Notes under the pieces: model-generated
What the model was told of the DNA's origin: nothing
Database searches by the model: none
The model's input: only the letters and a program-made list of their open reading frames with translations
Shown: piece by piece, positions 1-9,258 of the stretch
Layout: every line of letters begins with the position of its first letter
Numbering within the stretch: the first letter of the stretch is position 1
Made by a program: the position numbers and the translations under genes
Assembly (NCBI GenBank): GCA_903772945.1
Contig: CAICTM010000474.1
Span: 1 to 64,000, forward strand
DNA length: 64,000 bases
Direction: 5' to 3'
From: Seminavis robusta
Lineage: Eukaryota; Bacillariophyta; Bacillariophyceae; Naviculales; Naviculaceae

Positions 1-187
1 CCTCCTCTGTTCCGCTAGTCTTACTCCTCCCTGCCCTCCTACCTTCCCACCCTCTCCATGGTGGTTTCGATGTTGCCCTGCTTGCACACTCGATTGCTTG
101 GCTCGTGTTCCTGCAATCGGCCCTCCCCTCTCTGCACCCCATCCTCATCAAAGTTCCCTCCAACCCATACCGTAGTAACTTTCCCGT

Positions 188-443
188 TATACATCCTCTT
201 CTTTCCAGATTTTGAATCCATCCGCAAAGGGAATGTGAATGCAAGCACTTCAACCAGTTCTTTTCAGAATTCCTGGCCCACTATCCTTTTGATGGGGAAT
301 GCAGATTCTTCAATACAGGCACCATGGCTGGTGGACATTTTGCATCTGTGCTGAGAAAGATCTTACCCGAGAATCAACCAAAGGCATTCCAAGTGGGCTA
401 CAAAATGGATTGCCGGATTGCCATCTTTCAGAGATGTTTCTAG
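188..443 (+). pseudogene. Decayed fragment of the CRAL-TRIO-like gene
   Basis: This stretch matches the second half of the intact gene at 1167-2054. The run coding ILFFPDFESIRKG is nearly identical in both (about 192 and 1676), and similarity continues through the YPFDGECRFF region to the MECHLSETF region. The copy has no start of its own, has lost about 40 bases just after the shared IRKG segment, and its frame does not stay open, so it cannot make the parent protein. The first half of the gene is absent, and the sequence to its left does not resemble the parent. It is best read as a 5'-truncated tandem duplicate of a host gene. Confidence 0.85.
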
Positions 444-1166
444 AGTGGGCAATAAAATGTAGCTACAACCGGTAGAAAGTCTGTTTTGTGGTGTGATACA
501 GTATTTATAAAATTTTCCTGAACGGAGGTGTTCATTTTCTCTTGCTTTTGGACAGTACAATGAGTGTACTCCAATGTCATGTACTAGATCTAGTATAGTC
601 TAGTCTACATGTACTAGTATGACATACATGTTCACCGCGATGCTTTGGTTAGAATTGCTTTGCGAGATTTAAGGGAGTGTCTCTTAGTTCTTAACAAGTC
701 AACTTCAGCTAAGTTCAGCTGTCTCATGGCTGTTGGCAATTCAACTTGGCATACTTAGTACCATGCAGTAGTCTAAGGCACAGTGGAACAAGGCCCTTTT
801 TGTTCATTAAGTCTTGATCTGTGTCCTTGAAATATGAGTACCGGTTTCTAGAAGGTCGTGAATTCTTACGCGAGTCACCGTTCCTGACCACAACCAATTC
901 TCAAATTCCCATTATTTTCGTTCCTTTGTTCGCTGAACCAGCAGCGCCACCCCATCCCCTTCACAATTGAAAGTCTGCAGTCTGCAGTCATCAGGAACAA
1001 AACCACAGGTAGTTGTCCTCGCGTTGTTCCTGCGTCTTTAAGCATCACATAGTCAGTCATAGACTAATTTCTATAATCGGTGCAGCCTCGAAAGGTTCCA
1101 AAACAGGTCGCTTTTTCCCTCTGCTTTTTCGTTAGCCATCCCTATCGGCTCCTCCTTTCCGTCGCC
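444..1166. other. Intergenic, upstream of CRAL-TRIO-like gene
   Basis: No convincing gene is seen. It holds short repeats of the words CTAGTA and TACATGTACTAG near 580-620 and presumably the promoter and 5' leader of the gene at 1167. Confidence 0.5.
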
Positions 1167-2054
1167 ATGAATCAGGTTGTCCCACAAGCTGTGGTTCCCT
1201 TACCCGTGCCGGTATTGAACAACGGAGATCCTGAAGCTGTCTTTCGAGATCCCGCAGACCTTTCCACCAAGCTGAGCCGTGATGATCCGTATCGAATGAA
1301 GCTCACACCCGAAGAGCACGACAATGCTCTTGCCATCAAGGAACAGATTGAGGGGATGCCCGATCTTGACAATTTATCGGACTTTATGTATGCCCAGCTT
1401 GCCATTATCTGCAAGGACGACGTGGAAGATGCTGTGAATAGATGCTATATGATGCAGGATTTCCGGCATGAGTACAAGGTTGAGAACCGATACAAACAAG
1501 GATCTCAGATGATGGAATGGGTTTTCAAACTGTTCCCAGAGCATTTATTGTTCTTTGGGTTCAGTGAGCAAGATGGGACCTACATCTTTGTGCATGACTT
1601 CAGCAAGTTTGAACCAAAGAAGTTTACTAGACCCAAAATGGAAGAGGATTGGTTGACTTTCATGTACTACTCCCATATTCTCTTCTTTCCAGATTTTGAA
1701 TCCATTCGCAAAGGGATCATTTGTGCTTGTGAATGTGAGCAGATGGATTTGAGAAAAGATGTCAACAAACTTTTTGGCAGATTCTTTTCAGAGTTTCTGA
1801 CCCACTACCCGTTTGACGGGGAATGCAGGTTCTTTAACACTGGAGCCATGGTCAACATCTTTGCTTCCATTCTAAGGAAAATCCTGCCTCAGAATCTGCG
1901 AAATAAGTTTACAGTCGGGTACAAAATGGAATGCCATCTTTCAGAAACATTTCTTGTTCCCAATGTGGAAGCAGCCAATGCAAGGATGCTTGGCAGAATG
2001 AAGGAGAGCTTAGGGCTACGGTACAAGCATGAGGCAGCCTTTACGTTATGCTAA
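1167..2054 (+). CDS. CRAL-TRIO-like (SEC14-type) domain protein
   Basis: An intronless 295-residue protein. The reading frame is open further upstream, but the first ATG (context GCCATGAATC) is at 1167. It is soluble, with no signal peptide or membrane segment. The layout, an N-terminal helical region with an FRHEYK segment (about residue 110), then a sandwich-like part with a DFESIRKGI strand and helix and a long C-terminal helical part, resembles the lipid-binding CRAL-TRIO proteins that are numerous in diatoms. It shares this layout with the gene at 50566-51426. CRAL-TRIO proteins bind small hydrophobic ligands; the ligand here is unknown. A truncated copy lies just upstream. The family call is by pattern only and could be wrong. 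Confidence 0.6.
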   Translation: MNQVVPQAVVPLPVPVLNNGDPEAVFRDPADLSTKLSRDDPYRMKLTPEEHDNALAIKEQIEGMPDLDNLSDFMYAQLAIICKDDVEDAVNRCYMMQDFRHEYKVENRYKQGSQMMEWVFKLFPEHLLFFGFSEQDGTYIFVHDFSKFEPKKFTRPKMEEDWLTFMYYSHILFFPDFESIRKGIICACECEQMDLRKDVNKLFGRFFSEFLTHYPFDGECRFFNTGAMVNIFASILRKILPQNLRNKFTVGYKMECHLSETFLVPNVEAANARMLGRMKESLGLRYKHEAAFTLC

Positions 2055-3214
2055 AAATGTGTCGCTTCTCGAGGTAACACTTGCCCGTGGTGGGTTTCTT
2101 TGAGATTCTGCCACTGCGTGACACTGTCGATCGGAGGGCGCCTTGCTACAGATGCTGTTTGCTTGAATGGATTGAGCGCATGATGAGCATTACCTGATTC
2201 CGGTGGAGAAATTGGGATGTGGTTGTGCGGCTAAATCGTTGTACAAGAATGTGCAGTTTGCTCGTGAGGTTGTTGCGTACAGTACCTTTGCCACTTTTTA
2301 GAGTTCTAGTCAGGACCGGATCCTGAGGACAACTCCCGGGCGCAATGACTGGATCTGGTTCGGAATATGTCTGGTGTCTATTAATACATGAAGTAATTTC
2401 ATCCGTTTAATTAAATATTGTTGGTAGATCAGCAGTGCAAATCAGTTGTTCCTGCATCGTAGTGTCGGATCTAGCGTCAGGCACCTTCTATACCCTTCGA
2501 GCTGGGAACAGTCCGAAAGTTGCTTGAAGGCGCACATCACGATTTGCTTCGAACTTCTTTCTGACGCGGCGACAATGGCGCTCATCACGTCAACCATTTC
2601 GAAGACCGCCTTGTAACAGACCCAACCTCTGATTGTTGCCCGGATTCTTTTTTGACGGTGCGCTGGTTTCTATAGTATGTCCACGACACATGGATGAACT
2701 AAAACTTTCAAAATTTAATGTGCCTATACATATTCTGTTTACTGGGTTTTCAGGACTTTTCCTTGCCAGTGGAAATATAACGTGGCTAGCTATTGCCAGT
2801 TGATGCAGATCATCGTAGCAGCGGATCTTATATTCTCATCATGAGATGATTGCCAACGGAGGAGGTGAAACGAACAGCAGGGCAGAACTCATGGTGGTAC
2901 CGGTAGAGATTAACGACCCGGCCAACGGGGTTCAAAATCGTCGTTGCTGTTTGTACAAGTTCGCAACATCTCGTCGATCCGCTAGCTAGCGAGAGACAGA
3001 ACACCCCGCCAAAGCGCTTGTATGTACATTGCGGCTGTCTGATTGTGTTTTCTGCCCTGGGGGGGAGCACTCGATGTTGCCCTGCTTCAAGGAAGTCGAA
3101 GCGTAATCAGAATGGAAGATGTGGAATCAAAATGATGCTTGTCGTTTGCCCCTCGTAATGGTCTTTTGGTCGGGGATGAAATGGAATCACAGTCGTCATG
3201 ATGGAGATGGAAGT
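2055..3214. other. Intergenic, no gene seen
   Basis: Between a plus-strand and a minus-strand gene, so it should hold two 3' ends. No open frame with recognisable protein character is seen. The 17-mer TCGATGTTGCCCTGCTT at 3071-3087 also occurs at 67-83, beside the decayed gene copy. Confidence 0.5.
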
Positions 3215-5152
3215 TCACGGAAACGATTCGAAGGATAGTTGGCTGACATCTAGATGGGAACTTGGAGGTGATTTGTGTGTAAGACCACTAATGTCGAGGT
3301 ACGAGCTTTGCGAGTGCTGTGGTAAAGACAGGTCACTGATATCTAGCTCGTTCTCCCGGATTGCGGGATTGGGTGGATTGATGAAAGGTGTATTGTTGTC
3401 TTTGCTCGTTGTTGGCTGCTGCTGCTTCTCACAACCGTCTTGGTTCTTAGGATTCTCCACCGGCGATGCTTTGTTGAGTTGGGCATCCACTGGAGCGTTC
3501 TGCTTGGGTGTTCGTTCTTTTTTGTCGAGCTGTTGGGTATGACCCACGGGGCCGTTCTCCCCAGGCGATTGTTTGTTGAGTTGGGATGGAGTGTCCGTTC
3601 GTTGTCGTCGTCCAGATTCAATGTCGTGTTGGTCGTGGTACCGTTCCTTATCGTCATCGTGCTGGCCTTGTGGCGCCGCTGTGGCTAAGTGTTCATCGTC
3701 TACTACAGGGCCATTCGTGGACCATCCCAGTGGCACTTGATAGGAATCATCGTCATCATCATCATTGTCATCGTTTACCCTGCTGGTGATGGAACGGAAC
3801 ATTTGACTGTTTGTGGGAACTGGGTAAACGTTCCTTTGCGACTCTTGCTGCTGCTGTTGTTGTTGTGGATCGTCGTGTCCTGCACTACTACTAAAGTCGT
3901 TTCCCAACATCATTTCGGCATCCCATTCAATCTTGATGGCACTAATGCGTTTGATTTCCGATTCGATACCATCGTCTTCGTCGTCGATATTAAAGGCCGT
4001 GCTGGTGCTATTCCGAAGGCTTCCCAAAATGTTCCATGACACAAAGGTCCAGGCACCAAATCCTACCGTCACGACGGAAGTATCGTCATCATCAGTGTCC
4101 TGTTGTTGTTGTTGTTGTTGACTATTGGCCCCATCTTTGTTGTCATTACTTGCATTCTTCTGCGTTCTCCAATGTTGACACGTCCAGAATCCGTAGACGG
4201 CTTGACCGATATCGGGTTTCCACCAACTCACCACGGCCGACACGACGCCTTGCATGTGACTCCACGCTCCTCCGGCAAACTGGAACCACGGATCCATAAA
4301 GGGCGATGTGACAAACATGAGAATCAATGCCGGCAACCACATGACGACAAAGACGGCAAAAAGTCGGAAAAAGTAAATGGCCAAGATGCGTCGTCGTCCT
4401 GCCGCTGGCAATAAGTTTTGATACCAAATCTGAAAGGCGACCCAACACACGTAGAGCAGTGGTATCCCAAATAGCAAGGGGAAAAAGAGGACGTAAAAGA
4501 CGACGGTACTGGTAGTATCGTAATCCATGGGGATGCAAAAGGCTCCCATGGCAAGTCGGGTCTTGTGCGGCCACCAGGGAGCATCAAAGAGTGCCATTGC
4601 GGCCAAGAGCCCGGCGTAGATATAGACGGCGCATGCTTGCGTGAGAATGAGTCGCCCCGACGGTGGTTGATAGCGTCGAAAGCGTTGTCCCAATGTGAGC
4701 ATCCGAAATAGTTGTTGGGCAACGACCAGATTCATCCAGGAATTGGCGGCAATGGCAAAAACACCGTAAAAGGATTGCCATTGGCACATTGTCGCCGATG
4801 TAAACTGCCCCGCCAGGACATTGGAGAGACACGTGCTTTCGCAGAGCCACGCCCAAATCATGTCGGGAATCAATAGAAAAATGAGATAAAAGTTGAAGGT
4901 ATTGTGGCGAATGGAACGACTAAAGATCAGCGGCAGCAGTGTGCCGGTCGTCACCACAATGGTCAAGATCAAAATGGTGGCCCAGCCTTTCCAGAATTGC
5001 ATAATCTCGGCATCGGAGGGAGCAGCAACCATGCGATCGTAGTGCGTCGAATTCTCGTCCAATTCCCACAGACGAATGGACGGAATGTTCAGAGGATGCA
5101 TCTCCAAGTTGTTGTTGTCGTCGCCCATCAAGGCTCCCGTCAAGTTGCTCAT
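3215..5152 (-). CDS. Seven-transmembrane receptor-like protein with long acidic tail
   Basis: A 645-residue intronless protein. Seven hydrophobic segments are visible at about residues 57-78, 86-105, 126-150, 168-189, 214-243, 257-282 and 294-323, with a short N-terminal part carrying NLT and NST glycosylation sites. The sixth segment reads FVVMWLPALIL, like helix six of G-protein-coupled receptors, and Cys residues sit near the ends of helices 2-5. After residue 323 comes a tail of about 320 residues rich in Gln, Asp and Asn, ending in three spaced copies of an LD(I/V)S motif (residues about 603-641). The tail should be cytosolic. The topology fits a GPCR, perhaps of the cAMP-receptor or secretin-like kind; ligand and G-protein coupling are unknown. 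Open frames on the other strand within the tail come from its simple repeats. Confidence 0.7.
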   Translation of the reverse strand: MSNLTGALMGDDNNNLEMHPLNIPSIRLWELDENSTHYDRMVAAPSDAEIMQFWKGWATILILTIVVTTGTLLPLIFSRSIRHNTFNFYLIFLLIPDMIWAWLCESTCLSNVLAGQFTSATMCQWQSFYGVFAIAANSWMNLVVAQQLFRMLTLGQRFRRYQPPSGRLILTQACAVYIYAGLLAAMALFDAPWWPHKTRLAMGAFCIPMDYDTTSTVVFYVLFFPLLFGIPLLYVCWVAFQIWYQNLLPAAGRRRILAIYFFRLFAVFVVMWLPALILMFVTSPFMDPWFQFAGGAWSHMQGVVSAVVSWWKPDIGQAVYGFWTCQHWRTQKNASNDNKDGANSQQQQQQQDTDDDDTSVVTVGFGAWTFVSWNILGSLRNSTSTAFNIDDEDDGIESEIKRISAIKIEWDAEMMLGNDFSSSAGHDDPQQQQQQQESQRNVYPVPTNSQMFRSITSRVNDDNDDDDDDSYQVPLGWSTNGPVVDDEHLATAAPQGQHDDDKERYHDQHDIESGRRQRTDTPSQLNKQSPGENGPVGHTQQLDKKERTPKQNAPVDAQLNKASPVENPKNQDGCEKQQQPTTSKDNNTPFINPPNPAIRENELDISDLSLPQHSQSSYLDISGLTHKSPPSSHLDVSQLSFESFP

Positions 5153-7853
5153 GGTTATTGGTTTGTTTGATTGCTGCGGCTACCGGGAGCTACCCGTACT
5201 ATGCGACAACTCACTCACTAGCTCTTAATGGGTGGATGGAAGGAAGGAAGGAACAACGCTCTTGGTGGGGTAGCGAGGCTACTACTATCCCAAAAAGTAA
5301 AGAAGCGTACATGTACAAACGCTATAGGCTACCAAGTCTGAGTGGATGGTGCCTGCTGCCTGGTGCACTTTGACTACTGGCTCGAAATGTTGGAAACGTG
5401 GCGCTCCTTACCTAGCTAGCTAGTAGCGATGAAGGATCAAAACCTGCAGCGCCTAGCATCGGATGCTCTTGGATTTGGGTTGACGTGCTAACGATAACGT
5501 GCTACCCTTCTCAGCCCCATGTTTCGGCACGCACTGGAAAGCGTAAATAACAGTATCTAAGCCCTGATATTAAGATACTATTCAGAACGAAAGGGAAATG
5601 CAACCTGATTCATCCTCCTTCCATAGAGGACACAACACAAAGTGCTACTATCCAGCAGCTAGCTAGCTAGTCTAGCTAGCTAGTAAGAAATACTACAAGT
5701 ACAGTACCTGTGAATCTCAAAGCTCTGCTGAAATTTTGCATTTCAGGCAAATGAATTGTTTGTTATTAATAGTTGATCTTTATTATCCCTCCTCATTTGC
5801 CCAGTACGGTAGAACAGAGAACTCCACTGAAAGAAAATTATTGCTTGTGAGGATTGTTTGTTTGTGAGGATGTCCTTGTCGAGCTACAAGTAAAAGTGAG
5901 AACTCTTCTATAGTCTACTGAGATATCATAATATTTGCGTAAGAGAGAAACAAGTCTGAAAGAAAGCACGGTTCTGAATGAACATTATTATTTGACTTCT
6001 ACGCTAGGGACAACAAGAAGTCTGCAAGCAAAAGTACAGTCGTATGTCCTCGTTGATTTGCTGGAGCTACAAGTATAGCAAGAAAACATCCTACACGGAG
6101 ATCTGGAGTAGCTATTAATAACTAGCTAGTAGAGCAGGTGACTTGCAAGGAATGGAAATGGTAAGTCAAGGGTATCACGACAGCTATCACAACCATCCAA
6201 GGAAAGTTTTCTAGCTACCGGTAGCTAGGTACCAGTCCCTGGTACCTGGTAACTGGTATGATACCCGAATTTGAACATTCTTCTGAGCAAGTGCTGAGCT
6301 GATTTTTTAGTCCCCAAGGCCTTCTACTTAGTGGTCGATAAACTTCAACTGTCCTTCCTCACTTATTTAATTCTCACTTTGCACCCAACTTTGTTTCTGT
6401 GTCGTGGAAAGAAGCGACACAATAAATAATGGCTCTTTCAGTTGACCATCGACACCTTCGATCGTATTCCACAACCGGAAGCCTTCGTCGTAAGGAGAAA
6501 GCATTAAGAAAGAGCTGCCTTCCCCAAGATTTCTGTGAGTTGACAAAGCGTCCATGTGGCCATGGATACCAAAAAGTAATTGACAAGCACTGTTAATCCA
6601 TACTCGTACCGGTACCTCCAATCATATTCGTCCAAACTCTTCTACTCAGAAAACATGCTACTCTGTTGCAATGTTTCATCGTCACCCTGACGTTTTACTG
6701 GTTTCCAAAGCTAGATTTAACTTGAGGGACCTCATCTGATAACACCAGATACCACCACTAGTTAGTCTACTGGCCACCAGTTGCCAAACTAACTGTTGGT
6801 TGCCGACTGCCACACGGACTTACACCAATCCGCATGATTACAGATTCTAGTCTACTTTTGGTAATTGGATCTTTCTGTTTCCAAGCCAGCAAAGTCTTGC
6901 TGGTGTGCTGCTGTGTGTCTCGCACAGCTCAAAGAAACGCTCATCAAAGATGAAATCATGCATTTTGCATAGGGAGCTCTTCTACCGGTACGATGGGCTT
7001 GTTCCTTACCTCTATCTCCTGCCACCTTTTGCATGTTACTAGAACTCTTCTCACAAAATTCAGGGTTTGCTGCCCAATGTGGCTGCTTTTGAGTGATTCT
7101 ACCTGGAGGCAGTTTTGTGCTTGCCATCCAACCGAACCAGGTACAGTACCATGGGTACCGGTACGTCCAGAGAAGAGGTGCGAAGAAATCGATGGTGGCA
7201 TTGTATGGGTTAAGTTTCGTTATCTCCTAGATCCCCAAAAAGATACTTATTTTGTGTCTGACAGTCTGCCAGGAATGCCATTTGGCCAACACAGGATTTC
7301 AGGATTGAGTTATTTTAAAATACCAGTACGGGCCAAGAAAGCGTGAACTTGTCACGCGTGAAGCAGCACATGGACATGTGTTCTCTTCATGCAAACTTAT
7401 TGTCAACTTGTCAATGGAGGTCACGTTCGCTTACCAGCTCCTGAAGTCTACTAGCTAGTACCCGCAGGAACCCTCTAACTAAGTCGGAAAAGAGTGCAGA
7501 TTTTTCCCGGAAACTCCCGCACACCGGGGGAGGTGCATCCCAGTCAAGGCAGAGCACAATTTGGCCTCAAACCCACGAATAATTCTTCCCTATCCTTGTT
7601 TGGTCCGATCTTTCACATGTAAAAAGATACCACCATGGTAAGGCGAAACCGTCAGTCTCCATTCGGGTAAAGCGCAGAAAACGATTCGATTCGGTTCAAC
7701 TCAACAAAGAAACAAACATGTTTTGGGAAGCGTAGCATCTCTTGGCCCAAAATCTATTTGAATGCGTGATTGTTTCGCAAAACCGTAATCTTCGCTCCCG
7801 TCATTATTCGTTTTGCAATAATTTCAAATAGGAGACAGTAATAGTTACGCACC
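5153..7853. other. Long intergenic stretch rich in palindromic words
   Basis: No gene can be supported in 2.7 kb. Repeated TAGC words occur at 5410-5425 and 5655-5688, and ACCGGTA/GGTACC words at about 6218-6256, 6604-6615, 6985 and 7155-7162. Both flanking genes are transcribed away from it, so it must contain their two promoters. A minus-strand open stretch at 6367-6621 lacks an ATG and is not called. Confidence 0.5.
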
Positions 7854-8930
7854 ATGGGCATTTTGTCATCATGGACATCCTTTATGGATGATCCTCATCA
7901 TATCATATTGCGACCCTACTGGGTCTGTGGTTGCACATACGTGTTACTGCTCTCGGTCTTCTTGCTCTTTGTGCTCATTGGTTGGCCTGGCGGTCCCATT
8001 GGCTGCATCTACGAAGAACCGCACGATGGATGCTACTGCGAAGCTTTCGATCTTGAAGATGTGGAAGAAGGCAAGCCTGGAGTACGTCAACCGGTCAATA
8101 CATGGTTCAATCTCTTTGTCATTATCCCTTCCAGCTTTGTGGCGTGGAGAATGAGTCAAGACCGGAAACAGCTCTTTGGCAAAGACTTCCCCGAATCCAC
8201 AACAGAGCAAGACGAGGATGGCGAAGAACCGAGAAACGAAGGGACTACGAGTGTTGGTGGAGATGAAGCTACCGAAATTGATTTGACCGTTACGTCCACA
8301 GCAACGAGTTTCAGGGAGGAAGGGACTACAGTGACATGTGCGACGGTCGCAAAACTCAACAATGTCATGTTGTCAGACAATCTCATTGCAGATTGGTATG
8401 TCTTGACGACAGTATTTAATGGCCTTGGCAAGATGTTCTTCCATGGGAGCCTAACGCGATGGGGCACCTACGTGGACGGCGTCAGCTCGAATTTCTTTTT
8501 TGCCTTCATCCCTTGGTATACGATCCGGAGAGTCCATCATTCCGATCAAGTGTTTTGGCTTGGATACTTTGGAACCATTGTCGTCATTAGCTGTGCTCAA
8601 ATTATTTTTGGGTCCCTGCTGGCGGTGTATGTACTGATGCTCACCTACTGTTTTATGGAACTCTACATTCTCGCCGCCAAAGGTGTCTTCTTGGGGGGGA
8701 CGTGCAGGTCGGTGACTACTTGGATGCTGGCCATCGCTGTCATGCTAGTGGCTACCTTCTTTTGGTGGGGCTCCCGTACTGGACGGGTCATGTGTGACCC
8801 GGAAAGTTTTTGGCAAATCCATGGGTTGGTATGGCACCCTTTGTCCGACGTTACCATGGTTCTGTTGTACCTGTACTGGAGAGATGGTGACGATGAAATA
8901 TTGGAAGAAAGATATGACGATTATGATTAA
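7854..8930 (+). CDS. Ceramidase-superfamily (CREST) membrane protein
   Basis: A 358-residue polytopic membrane protein with about seven hydrophobic segments. An N-terminal CEAF motif followed by QPVNTWFNL (residues 79-87) matches the alkaline ceramidase family and its bacterial relatives. His197 and Asp208 lie eleven residues apart (FFHGSL to VDG), as the zinc- and water-binding pair does in ACER enzymes. His323 and His328 near the C-terminus stand for the other zinc ligands. Two points differ from known ceramidases: the active-site Ser four residues before the first His is Lys193, and the last two His are five apart rather than four. A charged loop of about 70 residues (102-170) is inserted after the QPVNT helix. 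Family known members hydrolyse ceramides at neutral to alkaline pH in ER or Golgi membranes; the changes make activity here uncertain. Confidence 0.75.
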   Translation: MGILSSWTSFMDDPHHIILRPYWVCGCTYVLLLSVFLLFVLIGWPGGPIGCIYEEPHDGCYCEAFDLEDVEEGKPGVRQPVNTWFNLFVIIPSSFVAWRMSQDRKQLFGKDFPESTTEQDEDGEEPRNEGTTSVGGDEATEIDLTVTSTATSFREEGTTVTCATVAKLNNVMLSDNLIADWYVLTTVFNGLGKMFFHGSLTRWGTYVDGVSSNFFFAFIPWYTIRRVHHSDQVFWLGYFGTIVVISCAQIIFGSLLAVYVLMLTYCFMELYILAAKGVFLGGTCRSVTTWMLAIAVMLVATFFWWGSRTGRVMCDPESFWQIHGLVWHPLSDVTMVLLYLYWRDGDDEILEERYDDYD

Positions 8931-9258
8931 TCATGCCAGCAACAACCGACTAGTTGCTAGCGACTAGCCATCCTGAAAAGGCCTAGCCGTTGGCAAGAAT
9001 TTTGCCGAAGACAAATCTACAAAGCTATGTAGCCGGTTCATAGTAATGGTATGCAGTACTTATGTATCAGTTAGACAGAAACAACGACACCAAGTTGCCA
9101 CCTGCACGTTGGTGTACCTGGCAAAATCAGGGTTCAGTAGCAACACACATGGATTGCAAGAAGCCGTTGACAAATCGTTTGTATTTGTTTGCCATATTAT
9201 GGGCCTGGGCAAACTACTGCCTCACAGGAATGATTGTGGTAGTAACATTTCCAGAGAG
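8931..9258. other. Short intergenic between convergent genes
   Basis: Holds the 3' ends of the ceramidase-like and LRR genes. About 60-100 bases next to the LRR stop (down to about 9195) resemble the sequence downstream of the second LRR copy (31886-31960), marking one edge of the duplication. Confidence 0.6.

Noticed and set aside
1080-1166. Upstream extension of the CRAL-TRIO-like frame
   Set aside because: It begins without ATG and reads like untranslated leader; the ATG at 1167 has a good context. The same reasoning removed extensions at 20917, 45854, 50144, 51552 and 57176.
6367-6621. 84-codon minus-strand frame in the 5-8 kb gap
   Set aside because: No ATG start and no family resemblance; it could be a relic.
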